From: Zygnema cylindricum | Taxonomy: Eukaryota; Streptophyta; Zygnematophyceae; Zygnematales; Zygnemataceae | Length of the DNA stretch: 64,000 nucleotides | Reading direction: 5' to 3' | Assembly: GCA_037447655.1 (NCBI GenBank) | Contig: JBBHKE010000478.1 | Location: 1-64,000 of the forward strand | Shown: in pieces, positions 9,282 to 20,400 of the stretch | How positions within the stretch are numbered: position 1 is the stretch's first letter | Layout of the letters: each line of letters starts with the position of its first letter | The notes under the pieces: generated by a model | Told to the model about the DNA's origin: nothing | Databases searched by the model: none | Seen by the model: the letters and a program-made list of their open reading frames with translations, nothing else | Program-made: the position numbers and the translations under genes

Positions 9282-12200
9282 ATGGAGGACACAGAATTGC
9301 AGGTTATGCGCCCACCCTCTAAGGTGCCCACATTCAATGGATCAGGGTTCATCTATTGGGAAGCCATGATGATGGGAGCTTTGTGCGAAAAACGATACTG
9401 GGGTATCGTCAGTGGACAAGTGAAACGTCCACCTTCGGGAACTCCACCAAGATTTGGAGGAGTAAGGTTTCCTGCATCAACGGCTGCCTCAGCAGAGGAG
9501 GCAGATGAAGGGGACAACAGTGTGTCAGAAAAGGGGAAAGGGATGGAGACACCCCTTACTCCTACAGCCACAGTACCGGGAGCGGCGACCGTAAAGACCG
9601 CGGAGAACGATACTCAAATATGGGAGGATGTAAACATGGCTGCCAAGAACTTTATTCTGAGGCACCTCACTGAAGCTTTGGCCACCCCTCATCTTCACAT
9701 TTACAAGGGTGAGGAGTTGCGGGTGAGTTTGGTGGAGATTTATAGAGCTGGAACCATTCAGGAGCTCTAGTTGGCTGAGCAAAAGCTAGTGAGTTACACT
9801 AACAAAGGAGGAAAGATGTTAGATTACTGTAATGATCTTTCTTACTTGTATATGGAGATGGAAAGTGCCGCGTGGACAAGTACAATGAAAATGAAAGTTA
9901 ACACTCTTATTATGAAGTTACCAGATGAGTTCGAGAACATAGTGTACCGAGTACACGAAATGCTTGATAATTCATGGAAATGGAACACAGTGGTCAGGAT
10001 GATACTTGTGCAGGAAAACACAATGGAGATTAGGAGAGGAGGGAAGAGCATTCAAGCTCTAGCAGCAGGAGGGGACCGATAGGGGAAGGACCCGAAGAAA
10101 CCTTACAAAGGGGAAAGAGATCATTTTGGGGGACCAAGGCCCCCAAAGGGTCTTTGTCATTTTTGAAAAAAGTTGGGACACTTCATCGCAGATTGTGTCA
10201 AGCTGTCGGAGTTGAGGCTCCAAGAGAACCGTGGAGGGGGTTCCTTCGGAGGGAAGAAAAAGGCACTTATAGTTACAAAAGTGACAGGAGAAACCAAGGA
10301 TGGGTCTTCTAAGGAGGATGGGGAGCTTCTTCTTGACGAGAGTATGGAGGAGAAGGAGATCCCTCGGAGAAAGAAGTGTGCCTTAGGAGCAATTTGGGAA
10401 GCTCCACATGAAGGATGGATTATCGACTCAGGTGCATCCATGCATATGTGTTGTGATAAAGAACTCTTCACTAAGTTGAGAAAGATCCCTATTGTAGATA
10501 TAGAGTATAAGGATGGGAGAGTCGTTACTACAGATCTAGTGGGATCAGTAGATATGAAAGTCTTAGTGGAGGGTATGACTTCTTTACTTCCATTCTCAGA
10601 TGTACTCTACATTCCTCAGCTGAGTAAAAATCTTGTCTCTACGTATCTGCTACATGACAAGGAGTTTGATACCTTCACTAGAAAGGGAGTCTTTACAGCT
10701 AAGTATGGGGATGAAGTTTACTTCACGGCAGATAAGGGTAGCCAAGGAATGTTTAGGCTTAACCTGAGTAATGCAAAGAAGAATGCTTACTATGTTGGTG
10801 TTCCTAAGGTGATGATTTCATATAAGCGGTTGGAGCATGTGCATGTTAATAGGTTCAGGGAAATGAAAAAACTTAGGGTAGTAGAAGGCATTCAGTTTGG
10901 GGATAATGAAATGATAGATGATTGTAGTGGTTGTGCTCAAGGTAAGGCTCACAGACTTCCTTTTCCTAAAGTCGCCGCATATAGAGGTGAGAAAGTACTA
11001 GACTTGGTCCACAAAGATATTTGGGGACCTGCAAAAGTACCTTTGGTTGGAGGAAAGAGGTTTATGATGATAATAACCAATGACTGGTCTAGATACTCTA
11101 GAGTCTACTTTCTAAAAACAAAGTCTGAAGCATCAACTTACTTCAAAGAATATAAAGCCTGGAGTGAGAAGTTGCATGAAACCCCCATTAAGAGGATAAG
11201 GAGTGATAATGGGGGGGGATATACCTCTAACCAGTTTGAGGAATATTTGAGAGATGAGGGAGTGCAACAACAAAAAGCTGTACCATATAACCCGGAACAA
11301 AATGGGGTAGCTGAGAGGTTGAATCGAACACTAAGAGATAGTGCATGCAGTATAATGGGGGACAAGAAAATAGGAAAGAGATTTTGGAGAGAAACGATGA
11401 ACTGTGCCAATTACATTAATAATAGAGTCCTTACCTCAGCTGTAAAGGGAGTGACACCTTATGAGAGATGGGTTGGAAGGAAACTAGATATCTCACACCT
11501 TAAAGTATTCGGTAGTCAAGTTTACAGTCTTGACACGAATAGGAAAAATTGGAAACTAGATGTCAAGTGGAAACCTAGATACTTTGTGGGATATGATGAG
11601 GATGTCAAGGGATATAGAGTCTATGACTTATCAAAGAAAGATATCATTATGGTCAAACACCTAGTTGTCATGGATGAAGGGAAGTCATTGGACCCTTTTA
11701 GATATACAAAGAAGATAAGAATCAGATTTGAGTCCGAGAGTGAAGAGAACTAGGTCGTTCCCGAAAAGGACATGAATGAAACCGTGATTGCAGATTTAGG
11801 GGAGATCCGATATACAGCAGACTTACCGGAAATCTCACATACTCCTATGGACTTCGAGGAGATAGAAGAAGTGGGACCAGAACCGGCTCCCATAGACAGG
11901 AGAGCCGATGAGACAGTGAGGAGAAATCCAAGACTTCCATCCATTCCAGCTTCGGAGTTTGAGGGAGGAAGAAAGAGAAGTAAAAGGATACAAGAAAAAC
12001 AGGTCGCTCATAAGGTAACTAAGCTATCTCACCCAGATGAGCCTCAGTCTTACTCGGAGGCAGTAAATAGTCATGAGAAAGAAAGGTGGATTAGAGCCAT
12101 AAATGATGAGATGGCTTCGATCATGGAAGCAAATACTTGGGAGCTAACGGATTGTCCTCCAGACAGAAAACCTATTGGGTGTAAATGGGTATTTAAACTA

Positions 12201-13630
12201 AAACTGAACCCCGATATTACCATTGAGAGATATAAGGCTCGACTGGTAGTGAAAGGGTTTACCCAAAACGAGGGGATTGACTATGAGGAGACCTTTGCTC
12301 TAGTTGTTCGGTTCCCATCAGTAAGGATTCTCCTTAGTTTGGCAGCAGCGGAAGACATGGAAATACACTAGATGGACATTAAGACTGTTTTACTTAATGG
12401 TGAGTTAGAGGAAGAAGTTTTCATGAGGCAACCCGAGGAGTTTGTGGAGGCCGGAGAAGAGAGCAAAGTCTGCAGGCTCATAAAGTCCTTATATGGAATG
12501 AAGCAAACTCCCCGACAGTGGAGTAAGAAACTAGATGAGTTTCCCACCGGTCAAGGATATATCGAGAGCAGCTCTGACCATTCTATCTATATGTTTGAAG
12601 ATGAGAATCGTGTCATTTTGATAGCAATTTATGTGGATGATTTGCTTGTATTGAGTAAGTCTTTGGAGAAGATCAATAGGCTAAAGAAAGATCTTAGGGG
12701 CAGATTTGATATAAAGGATTTAGGTGAGGCAAAATATATTTTGGAGATCCAAATGGAGAGAGATAGGGGGAAAAGGATTATCGGACTTACTCAGAAAGAA
12801 GCAATGGGAAATATGCTTGAAAAATTCTAGATGGAAAAGGCTAACAGTTGTACCACTCCTATGGACTTGAAAAAAGTAAGTGATGGGAGTGTAGAAGGAG
12901 GAATGATGATCTTTGATGATCAGATGAGTCCACAAGAGAGAGAGTTTATGAAGTCTATCCCTTATAGACAGGTCGTAGGAAGTTTGATCTATTTTATAAA
13001 CTGTACTAGATCGGATATGGCGGCAACAGTAGGAGTCCTCAGTAGGAGTCTTAATGATCCTACGAAGAGAGATTAGGAGGCAGCCAAGAGAGTCATGAGA
13101 TACTGGTAGGAACTAGAGAGTTATAGCTACATTTGGGAGGGGAGCACACTAATATCACTACTTGGAGTAATGCCAGTTATAGGGACGCACCTAGGAGAAG
13201 ATGCACTTCTGCGTATGTGTTGTTTGTGGGGGAAGGTGCTTGTTGTTGGAGGAGTAAGCAACAAAAGGTGGTTGCTCAGTCTACTATGGAGGTTGAGTAT
13301 ATGGCCTCTTGTTCAGCTATGAAAGAGTTGATGTGGGTCAAATCCTTCTTGCAAGAATTGGGGTAAATGAAAGATGGAGTGCATGAAGTTTTTTGTGATA
13401 ATCAGGCTGCCATTGCAATTGCAGCTAATCCAAAACATCATTTCAAGGCTAAACATATGGACATAAGATTCAGCTTTGTGAGGGAAAAAGTTGAAAATAA
13501 AATTGTAAATCTTGTGTATAAATCCGATGAAGAAATGGTGGCTGACATGATGATCAAACCTGTGCCCTTTCCAAAGTTAAAATATTGTAGGAAAAAATGT
13601 GGATTAAAAGAAAAGTTAAAATTAGACTAG
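9282..13630 (+). pseudogene. Broken gag-pol of copia element A
   Basis: One reading frame runs from ATG 9282 (inside the LTR) to about 13,100, then shifts by one frame to the terminal TAG at 13628. In-frame stops are TAG 9768, TAG 10080, TGA 10164, TAG 11751, TAG 12369, TAG 12828, TAG 13074 and, after the shift, TAA 13364. Domains in order: copia gag (9282-10100); a CCHC zinc knuckle near 10155 whose second Cys has become TGA; protease with WIIDSGASMHM (10417-10450); GAG-pre-integrase; integrase with SDNGGGYTS and NGVAERLNRTL (about 10950-11500); reverse transcriptase with CKWVFKLKLNP and IYVDDLLVL (about 12040-12830); RNase H (about 13,130-13,620). Several stops are CAG to TAG or TGG to TAG changes relative to element B. 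It is not functional. Confidence 0.95.
9302..9316 (+). other. Primer-binding site, half-tRNA initiator-Met type (element A)
   Basis: GGTTATGCGCCCACC directly follows the LTR. Apart from one base (C for G) it is complementary to the anticodon stem-loop of plant initiator tRNA-Met. This is the half-tRNA priming mode known from Drosophila copia and yeast Ty5. It is read in frame as gag codons (VMRPP). Confidence 0.85.
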
Positions 13631-13643
13631 AAAATAAGGGGAG
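13631..13643 (+). other. Polypurine tract of copia A
   Basis: AAAATAAGGGGAG sits directly before the 3' LTR. The identical tract precedes the 3' LTR of element B (21798-21810). Confidence 0.9.
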
Positions 13644-13853
13644 TGTTGAAATAAGTAGTTTTTTGTATTTTCTAGGTCTAAAATAAGTAACGGAAATAGA
13701 TAAAGAAAATGCAGGCACCCTGCCTCCATCTATTCTCTCTTACCCCCATACTTATTGTAGTCAATGAAGGAGAGAGAGAGAGCGATGGAGCCATGGCTGC
13801 CTCAGCTCCATAGGAAGGACTAAAGAGTGACTTAAGTCACTATTAACAAAAGG

Positions 13854-13929
13854 TTGAGTCCGGCAGGACTCGAACCCCCGAATGGCAGAGTGCGGCGTAG
13901 CCGTTAGCTCTAACAAGTCTGTCGTAGAA
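13854..13929 (-). other. Antisense tRNA-like module in 3' LTR (element A)
   Basis: The B box GGTTCGAGTCC (rc of 13866-13876) is intact. The A-box-like part reads TTGTTAGAGC (rc of 13907-13916), one base different from the 5' LTR copy. Confidence 0.6.
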
Positions 13930-13969
13930 TTCCGTTAGGAGATATAGGGTTTGATAAGCATTTAAACTA

Positions 13970-15435
13970 TGTCGAGCGTGCTCGAGAGTCCCAAGGGAAG
14001 GGCCCATTGCCCGGAGTGGTCGGCCTCGGAGTCCTGCAAAGAACCCACCAATGCGAAGGCTTCCCATAATAATGATAATAATGATCATGCCCACTGCTGC
14101 CCCCATCCCTCCCATAGACATGCATGCACAAATAGGAAAGGCACAAGGGCCGGGTATAGGAATGAGTGCATGGGAAGGCAAAAAGATCTCCCCTCCCCAC
14201 TTCCTTTCCCCATCGAGCCGGGGAAAGGGGTAGGGTTCTTGGTAAACGGGTCGGTGACCCAATTTTACTTTATCCACGGGAAGTCTATAGCATGTGTTCC
14301 CTCAAAACCCACTGTTTTGATTCAAGGAAGTTGCATTTTACTCCGGGAAGTTCACGCCAAAGCAAAAGAAACTACAAGGGAATACACAAATGCACCACAA
14401 CGTTGACATATAGAAATAAATAGGAATGGTTGTTTCAGATTTAACAGTATCACCTTGACCATTGAAATAAAATATCAGATGGAAGATTTAGAAGATGGCG
14501 AAGCAAGGTTAACATACCCCGACAATTTACGATGAGAATGAGAAAAAGTCGATCTCTCTTCTAATAGAAGTGTAAATAGGTATGGTACTCCTTCAACCCT
14601 CGGTGTCCGCAACTCGGAACCGACTAGACTCTTCTCAGTTTCAAGCAGCGAATAATCCAAAAATCACCCAAAGGGACGATAGTGCCAACTACCAGCCCGA
14701 ACTATGATTCCCACAATGGACAGTCCAAATCAAAGATGGCAATAGAGTCAAAACAAAACAAAGATTCTTCCAAAAGAAGGCTTGTTGGATTTTCTGAGGG
14801 TTTTCACAGGAGACAACACTGAAAAGCAACCTGTCTCATTCGGCCCCAAGTGCCTTATACAGCAACAGCTTGTCCAGTTTCAGGTCCAAAAGTCAAACCA
14901 ACGCTATTAGCCAATGAGCGACAAGCAATAGCAACCGAACTGGCATAAGACACAATAATGTGTACTACACTTGGGGCAAAAAGTTAGACCTCTGATTACG
15001 GCTAGATCCGCAGCCGGAAGTTATGATTTGTTCCACAGTTTTAAGACAAAGTACTAAAAGGACACGGAAGTGCCAAGCTTTGACTTAATGTAATAAATAG
15101 ACCACTGGTTAGTTGAACCTGAACTGAATTTCTACAGACAGCTAACAACATCTATACAGTCCGGAAGTCTACGTGGCAATCCACAATGTACCCCCCCACT
15201 AGGGCTGGTGGAAGCTAGTGCTATGTAACGGAACTGCGGTCTTTCAGACGGTGGAACTTTGTCGTTCGGCCTCCGTTAGGCGCGAAATAAAGTGCGTCGC
15301 GTTCAATTGAGGAAATACTATAATCCTTTTGGCTGGTTGTGCTCACTTCTCTGTAATCTGAGAACAGTACGGGTCGGAAGGGTACGGGAATCCTGGTAAT
15401 ATAAAAGTGTGCCTGAAAAGCACTCGAGCTTGACA
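13970..15435. mobile_element. Nested insertion in copia A 3' LTR, probable solo LTR
   Basis: It begins TGTCGAGCGTGCTCGAG and ends GCACTCGAGCTTGACA, giving TG...CA ends and a short imperfect terminal inverted repeat. It is flanked by direct ACTA (13966-13969 and 15436-15439). The match can be read as 4-6 bp because the ends are ambiguous. The intact 5' LTR gives the empty site and confirms the join. Internally I see no transposase or gag-pol frame, and TAATATAAAAG near the right end. A solo LTR fits best; a non-autonomous TIR element is the alternative. Confidence 0.65.
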
Positions 15436-16438
15436 ACTATTGTATAATACTGAAACCATGTAACTGAAATATGGACGAATGAACATAGAACTTGTTAAGG
15501 TTTAGTGTAAACGTCATTTCGTTTGAAACAAATGAATCGGACATTTGTTTCAACGGTCGACATTTAATGTCAGATTTAATCCGACGGCGCACATCATCGC
15601 TGAGATCGCGGAATGGTCGCTTTGGCTTTTATGGATGTGGCATGACCTGGCGCCGCGTGGAAGGATGACGTTCGGTCGCGGGAATTTTGGAGAATATACA
15701 AACGAGTGAATAAGTGACACGCGTCCACTCAGTAGCCTTGTCGTACACCGGCCGTACAGAAAAGACATCGACTGTAGTACTTTTTTGTACTTTACAGTTA
15801 TATCATTGGTTCGTAATTCAGTAGATAGGGGTTGTCAGAGAGGTTTAGGACTTAGGAAAATTTGGTAGGTAGTCACCTCTCTCTCTAAGAGAGCTTTGTA
15901 TAAATTGGCATTTTTGCCGGCTCATAACTTATCGGCTGGTTGGCCGTTTTTAGTGATTCTTTTTGCTACGGACTCAAGGGAGTCCAAGCTGCACAAGGGT
16001 GCAATCAAACAATCATTTTACCTTCCTTGACAGCTGTGGTTGTGGCTTGAATTGGGTTAGTTAAATACTATCTAGAGGCTTCCCGAATTTTGTGGTCCAA
16101 TGGAGGACACAGAATTGCACAAAATGTATAAAAGTTTTGTCGTATGATGACTTTGTACGCAGCTACATGGTACGCAAGTCAAGACTTGAAGTTAAGTTTG
16201 TCGGTGCTAAAAACCTGAAAGATATTCAATATTGGATCGTAGCTTGCATGGCGCCATTCAATTTAGAACAACTGGCTTACTGACTCTACGTGATGGAACA
16301 TCGACTCAGGGTAACATTATATTAGGCGCTCCCACTAAATGTACGGAAAAGGCTACAGACGGCGTTTACTAGAAGACCACTCCGTTGTGTCGGGCTAGTA
16401 ACAAACTTTCATCAATTATGATTGGCGCCACATAAGTT

Positions 16439-17437
16439 TGTTGAAGTTAAAAGGTTTTCTTATGTATTTTCTAGGTCTCTTAAGTAATCTAAAATGAGTA
16501 AGGAAAAGGAGAGGCAGCCTGCTTCTAACTTCTCTCTCTAGCCCCATACTTGTCCTAGTCACTGGAGGCTGAAAAAGAAGCTAGAGCAATGGCTCTATGC
16601 TCCTCCTAGAGTTAAAAAACAGTCTTTTGTTAAACTTACCAAAATGGTTGACGGACCCAGGATTTGATCTTGGTACCTACCTACCGTCCGTCTGAATAGA
16701 CCAACGTCGTTACCACGTAGCCTAACACTAGTGTAGAGGTATAGAGGGTACGATAGCTATTTAAAGATGTACAAAGAGGAAAGTTCATTAACTGACGAAC
16801 GGACTACAATCACATAGACATAGTTAGATTGAATCACATCTAAAAGTATTGTTTGTATTTTAACGACTATAAATTAAGGTCGATATCAATCGGACGTCGT
16901 AGGAAGAAGCCGACATCGCGGAATGGACGATTTGGCCGTTTGCGGTCCCAGCCGCGTTGGGTGACACGTGGCAACATGACATTGGATAGCGGCATCTCCG
17001 TGACATACCATGGCAAACCCGGAAATGGCAGGCGTCATCATCCTGGCCATGTCGTACAATGGTCATACATAAAGTACTCCGGGCCAAGTACCTTTCTGTA
17101 CTGTACACTAAATTGATTGGCTCCGTACTTCAGTAGTGGAGGGATATTGAGGGGTTCAGGACCTAGAAAATATTAAGGTAGCAACCTCTCTCCCAAAGTG
17201 CTTCTGTTTAAATGGGCATTTTTTACCATTGATAATTTACTGCCCAGGGGAGCAAATTCAACAATTATTTTTGTGGCAGACTCAGGGGAGTCAACTCTTC
17301 TCAAGGGTGCAGTCTTGTCAGTCTATATTCTGTCAGGGTGTCACCAATATTCAGACAAATCTTAAAGAACTGAGGTTATCATAGAGGCTTCTAGCAATCT
17401 GCCCAATTTGAGTACCAATGGAGGTCTCAGAGTTGCA
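16439..17437 (+). repeat. 5' LTR of copia element B
   Basis: It contains the antisense tRNA-like hairpin (16650-16725), a degraded TATA position (TTTAAAT at 17207) and the gag ATG at 17418, exactly 20 bases before the LTR end. Confidence 0.95.
16650..16725 (-). other. Antisense tRNA-like module in 5' LTR (element B)
   Basis: A T-arm-like hairpin, 16657-16673, has the loop ATCAAAT. The 3' LTR copy at 22031-22047 is a perfect 5-bp stem. A surrounding GACGGAC/GTCCGTC pair acts like an outer stem, and TGGTAACGACG lies at the A-box position. The T-arm core is shared with the LTR at 32395-32415. Confidence 0.55.
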
Positions 17438-20400
17438 AGTTATGGGCCCACCCTCTAAGGTGCCTATATTCAATGGGACTGGGTTCATCTATTGGGAGAG
17501 TATGATGATGGGAGCACTATGTGAGAAAAGATTTTGGGGAATAGTGAGTGGGCGAGTAAAACGCCCATCCGGTCCTGCTATTCCTCCAGGGTTTGGAGGA
17601 AGCAGATTTGGTAGGAAACCAGATCCACCGTCATCAGAGGACCTAGAAGAGGGAGAAAGCATCGTGATGGAAAAGGGGAAAAAAAAAGAGAAAACCACAC
17701 TTATAGTAACCGGATTCGCTTTCATGTCTCCTATTCTCAGGAATGAGGAGAATGACATCGATACCTTGGACTACAACAACATGGTGGCCAAGCATTTTGT
17801 TCTCTATCATCTCACACAAGGACTCGCAGGTCCTCATATGCAGGTGGAAAGGGCATCCGATTTTTAACATGCGCTTATAAAAATGTACCGAAGCGGTACT
17901 ATTCAGGAAAATAAGCTGGTAGATCAAAGGATCAATGGATACTTTCACGAAGGAGATAAGATGCTCGATTTCTGCCATGAGCTGACTATACTCTTCGTGG
18001 AGTTAGAGTGTGCCGGAAAAGTAGAAACCGGGAAGGTAAAGGTACACTGCTTACTCATGAAACTACCCGATGAGTATGAGAACATTGTGAACCGGGTACA
18101 AGATCTGGCGGACTCCGGTTGGATATGGAATTCGATAGCTGGTATGTTCTCGTCCGAGATAATACAATCGAAATCCGAAGGGGAGTTAAGAATTGACAAG
18201 CCTTGGCGATCGGAGCAAGTTGGAGAAACAAAGATTCACGCAAACCCCTTGGAAGTCATGGAGGGGAAGTTCAGAAAAATCAATCCGATGAGTCCGAAGC
18301 AAGGGGATCTAAGGGACTATGTCACTTTTGCAAGAAACTCGGGCATTACATGGCGGAATGTACCAAACTGACCGAGCTTCGGATAAAGGAAGGGAAGACT
18401 GGGGGTCAGCCACGAGGGACGAAAAAGGCACTTATCACACAGGTACTCGAGGAAGAATCCGATGAGGAGGACGACGAACTTCTTTTGGATAAGGAGTTGG
18501 AGGCAAAGACAGAAGTCGAAATTCCACTGAAGCATAAATGTGCTTTCGGTGGACTGAAAGGTGAAGGAGGCTGGATTGTGGATTCAGGTACCTCCATGCA
18601 CATGTGCAAAGACAAGCATCTGTTCACTAAGCTGAGAAAGATCCCCACAGTAGAGATTGAATATGGGGATGGGATGGTAGTTACCACTACTTATGTAGGA
18701 TCGGTAGATCTAAAAGTCATAGTGGAGAGAAAAACCTCAATAGTTACATTCTCCGATGTATTGCTTATTCCGGAGTTAAACAAAAACCTTATCTCTACAT
18801 TTGTATTAGATGATAAAGGTTTAGAAACTAGCACCAGAAAAGGAGTTTTTACAACAAGCTTTGAGGAAGATGTGTGTTTCACTACTGACAAAGGTAGCCA
18901 AAGAATATTCAGGCTTGCTTTAAGTAATGAAAAACTCAAACTTTACTATGTTGGTGTCAATGATATTCTGTTGTGGCATAAGAGACTTGGGCATGTGAAT
19001 CTAGAAAAGCTAAAAGGAATGAAAAAGATGGGAGTAGTTGAAAGGATACGCTTTGGGGAAAATGAGAATTTAAATGATTGCAATGGGTGTGCTCAGGGAA
19101 AAACACACGGATTACCATTTCCAAAGGAAGCAACATATAAAAGAGAAAAAGTCCTTGATTTGGTAGACAAGGACATTTGGGGACCGGCAAGAGTGCCATC
19201 ACCCGGAGGAAAAAGATTTATGCTAACCATTACTTTTGATTAGTCTCGGTACTCTCGGGTATACTTTTTGAAAAACAAATCAGAAACTCCGGAGTATTTC
19301 AAGCAATATAAAGCATGAGCCGAGAAGCTTCACGAGACCCCAATAAAAAGAATAAGAAGTGACAATCGAGGGGAATATACCTCCAATCAGTTTGAGGAGT
19401 TCTTAAGAGAGGATGGTGTGCAACATCAAAAGACAGTTCCGGAAAACCCGGAACAGAATCGTGTTGCCGAAAGATTGAATAGGACACTAAACGATAGTGC
19501 CCGGAGTATGTTGTCAGATAAAAAGATAGGAAAAAGATTTTGGGCTGAAGCTATGAATTGTGCTAATTATTTGAGAAATAGAGTACTTACATCGGCAGTG
19601 AAAGACCAAACTTCATATTAGAGATGGACCGGCCGAAAACCAAATCTGTCTCACTTAAAGGTTTTCGGTAGTAAAGTCTTCAATTTAGATACAGACAGAT
19701 CTAACTGGAAACTACATCATAAAAGGAAACCCAGATACTTGCTAGGATATGATGAGGATTTAAAAGGGTATAGAGCGTATGATCTAAAAAGAGAAGATAT
19801 AATTTTAGTAAAACACCTGGTAGCTATGGATAAAGGGAAGTCAGTAGATCCCTTCAAATCCTCAAAGTCAGTCAAAATCAGATTTGCATCAGACAATTCT
19901 GATGACTTTCACCTTCCTAGCTATCCGGGTCTCCAAAAAGATGATACTCTTGTATGGTCGCACGATATTCTTGCAGGCTCAAACACACCGAGGAAGACTT
20001 GGAAACACCGGTGACACCTATACCTGAAGCGGAAGACGTGGTGGAAATTGATATGCATCCGAGGGACAAGGGAGAAGTCGTGGTGACTCGAAAGAATCGA
20101 CGGGAACCATCTATTCCGGCCGCAGATTTTGAGGGTGGAAGAAAAAACAACAAAGGCTTCAAGATAAACAAGTTAACAAGAAGGTAACTAAACTTTCTCA
20201 TCCGGGTGAACCTCAAACATATGGAGAGGCAATGAACTGCCCGGAGAGAAACCTGTGGAATACAGCCATCAATGAAGAGATGACTTTAATCATGGCAGCT
20301 GATATATTGGAATGGGTGGACTGTCCACCTGATCGCAAACGAATTGGATGTAAGTGGGTTTTAGAGTTAAAATTGAATCCTGACAATACTATTGAGAGGT

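Larger units (their letters stand above)
8297..9301 (+). repeat. 5' LTR of copia element A
   Basis: It begins TGTTGAAATAAG and ends ACAGAATTGCA. It holds an antisense tRNA-like module (8505-8580), a TATAAAT box (9082-9088) and, in its last 20 bases, the gag start codon (ATG at 9282). Transcription should start about 25-30 bp after the TATA box, giving an R-U5 of roughly 190 bases. Confidence 0.95.
8297..16119 (+). mobile_element. Ty1/copia LTR retrotransposon A (with nested insertion)
   Basis: The element is bounded by TGTTGAA...TTGCA LTRs and a perfect 5-bp target duplication, CAAAA, at 8292-8296 and 16120-16124. The 5' LTR is 8297-9301 (1005 bp). The 3' LTR is 13644-16119, which becomes 1006 bp after removing the 1470-bp disruption at 13970. 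Internal order is primer site, gag, protease, integrase, reverse transcriptase, RNase H, then polypurine tract (13631-13643), which is the Ty1/copia order. The LTRs are about 90% identical by eye over a 235-bp stretch, and gag-pol is broken, so it is an old, inactive copy. Confidence 0.97.
13644..16119 (+). repeat. 3' LTR of copia element A, interrupted
   Basis: It starts TGTTGAAATAAG and ends ATGGAGGACACAGAATTGCA. It therefore repeats the gag start codon found in the 5' LTR, which fixes that codon inside the LTR. It is split at 13970 by a 1.47-kb insertion. Confidence 0.95.

Noticed and set aside
9282-13630. Alternative genetic code with TAG read as Gln
   Set aside because: In copia A and B TAG replaces Gln, Trp, Lys and Glu, and both cellular genes and the MFS genes have no in-frame TAG, so decay explains it.
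13644-16119. A second tandem copia element starting after copia A, because gag start sequence follows the right LTR
   Set aside because: The CAAAA duplication right after TTGCA shows the gag start belongs to the LTR itself; no further gag follows.
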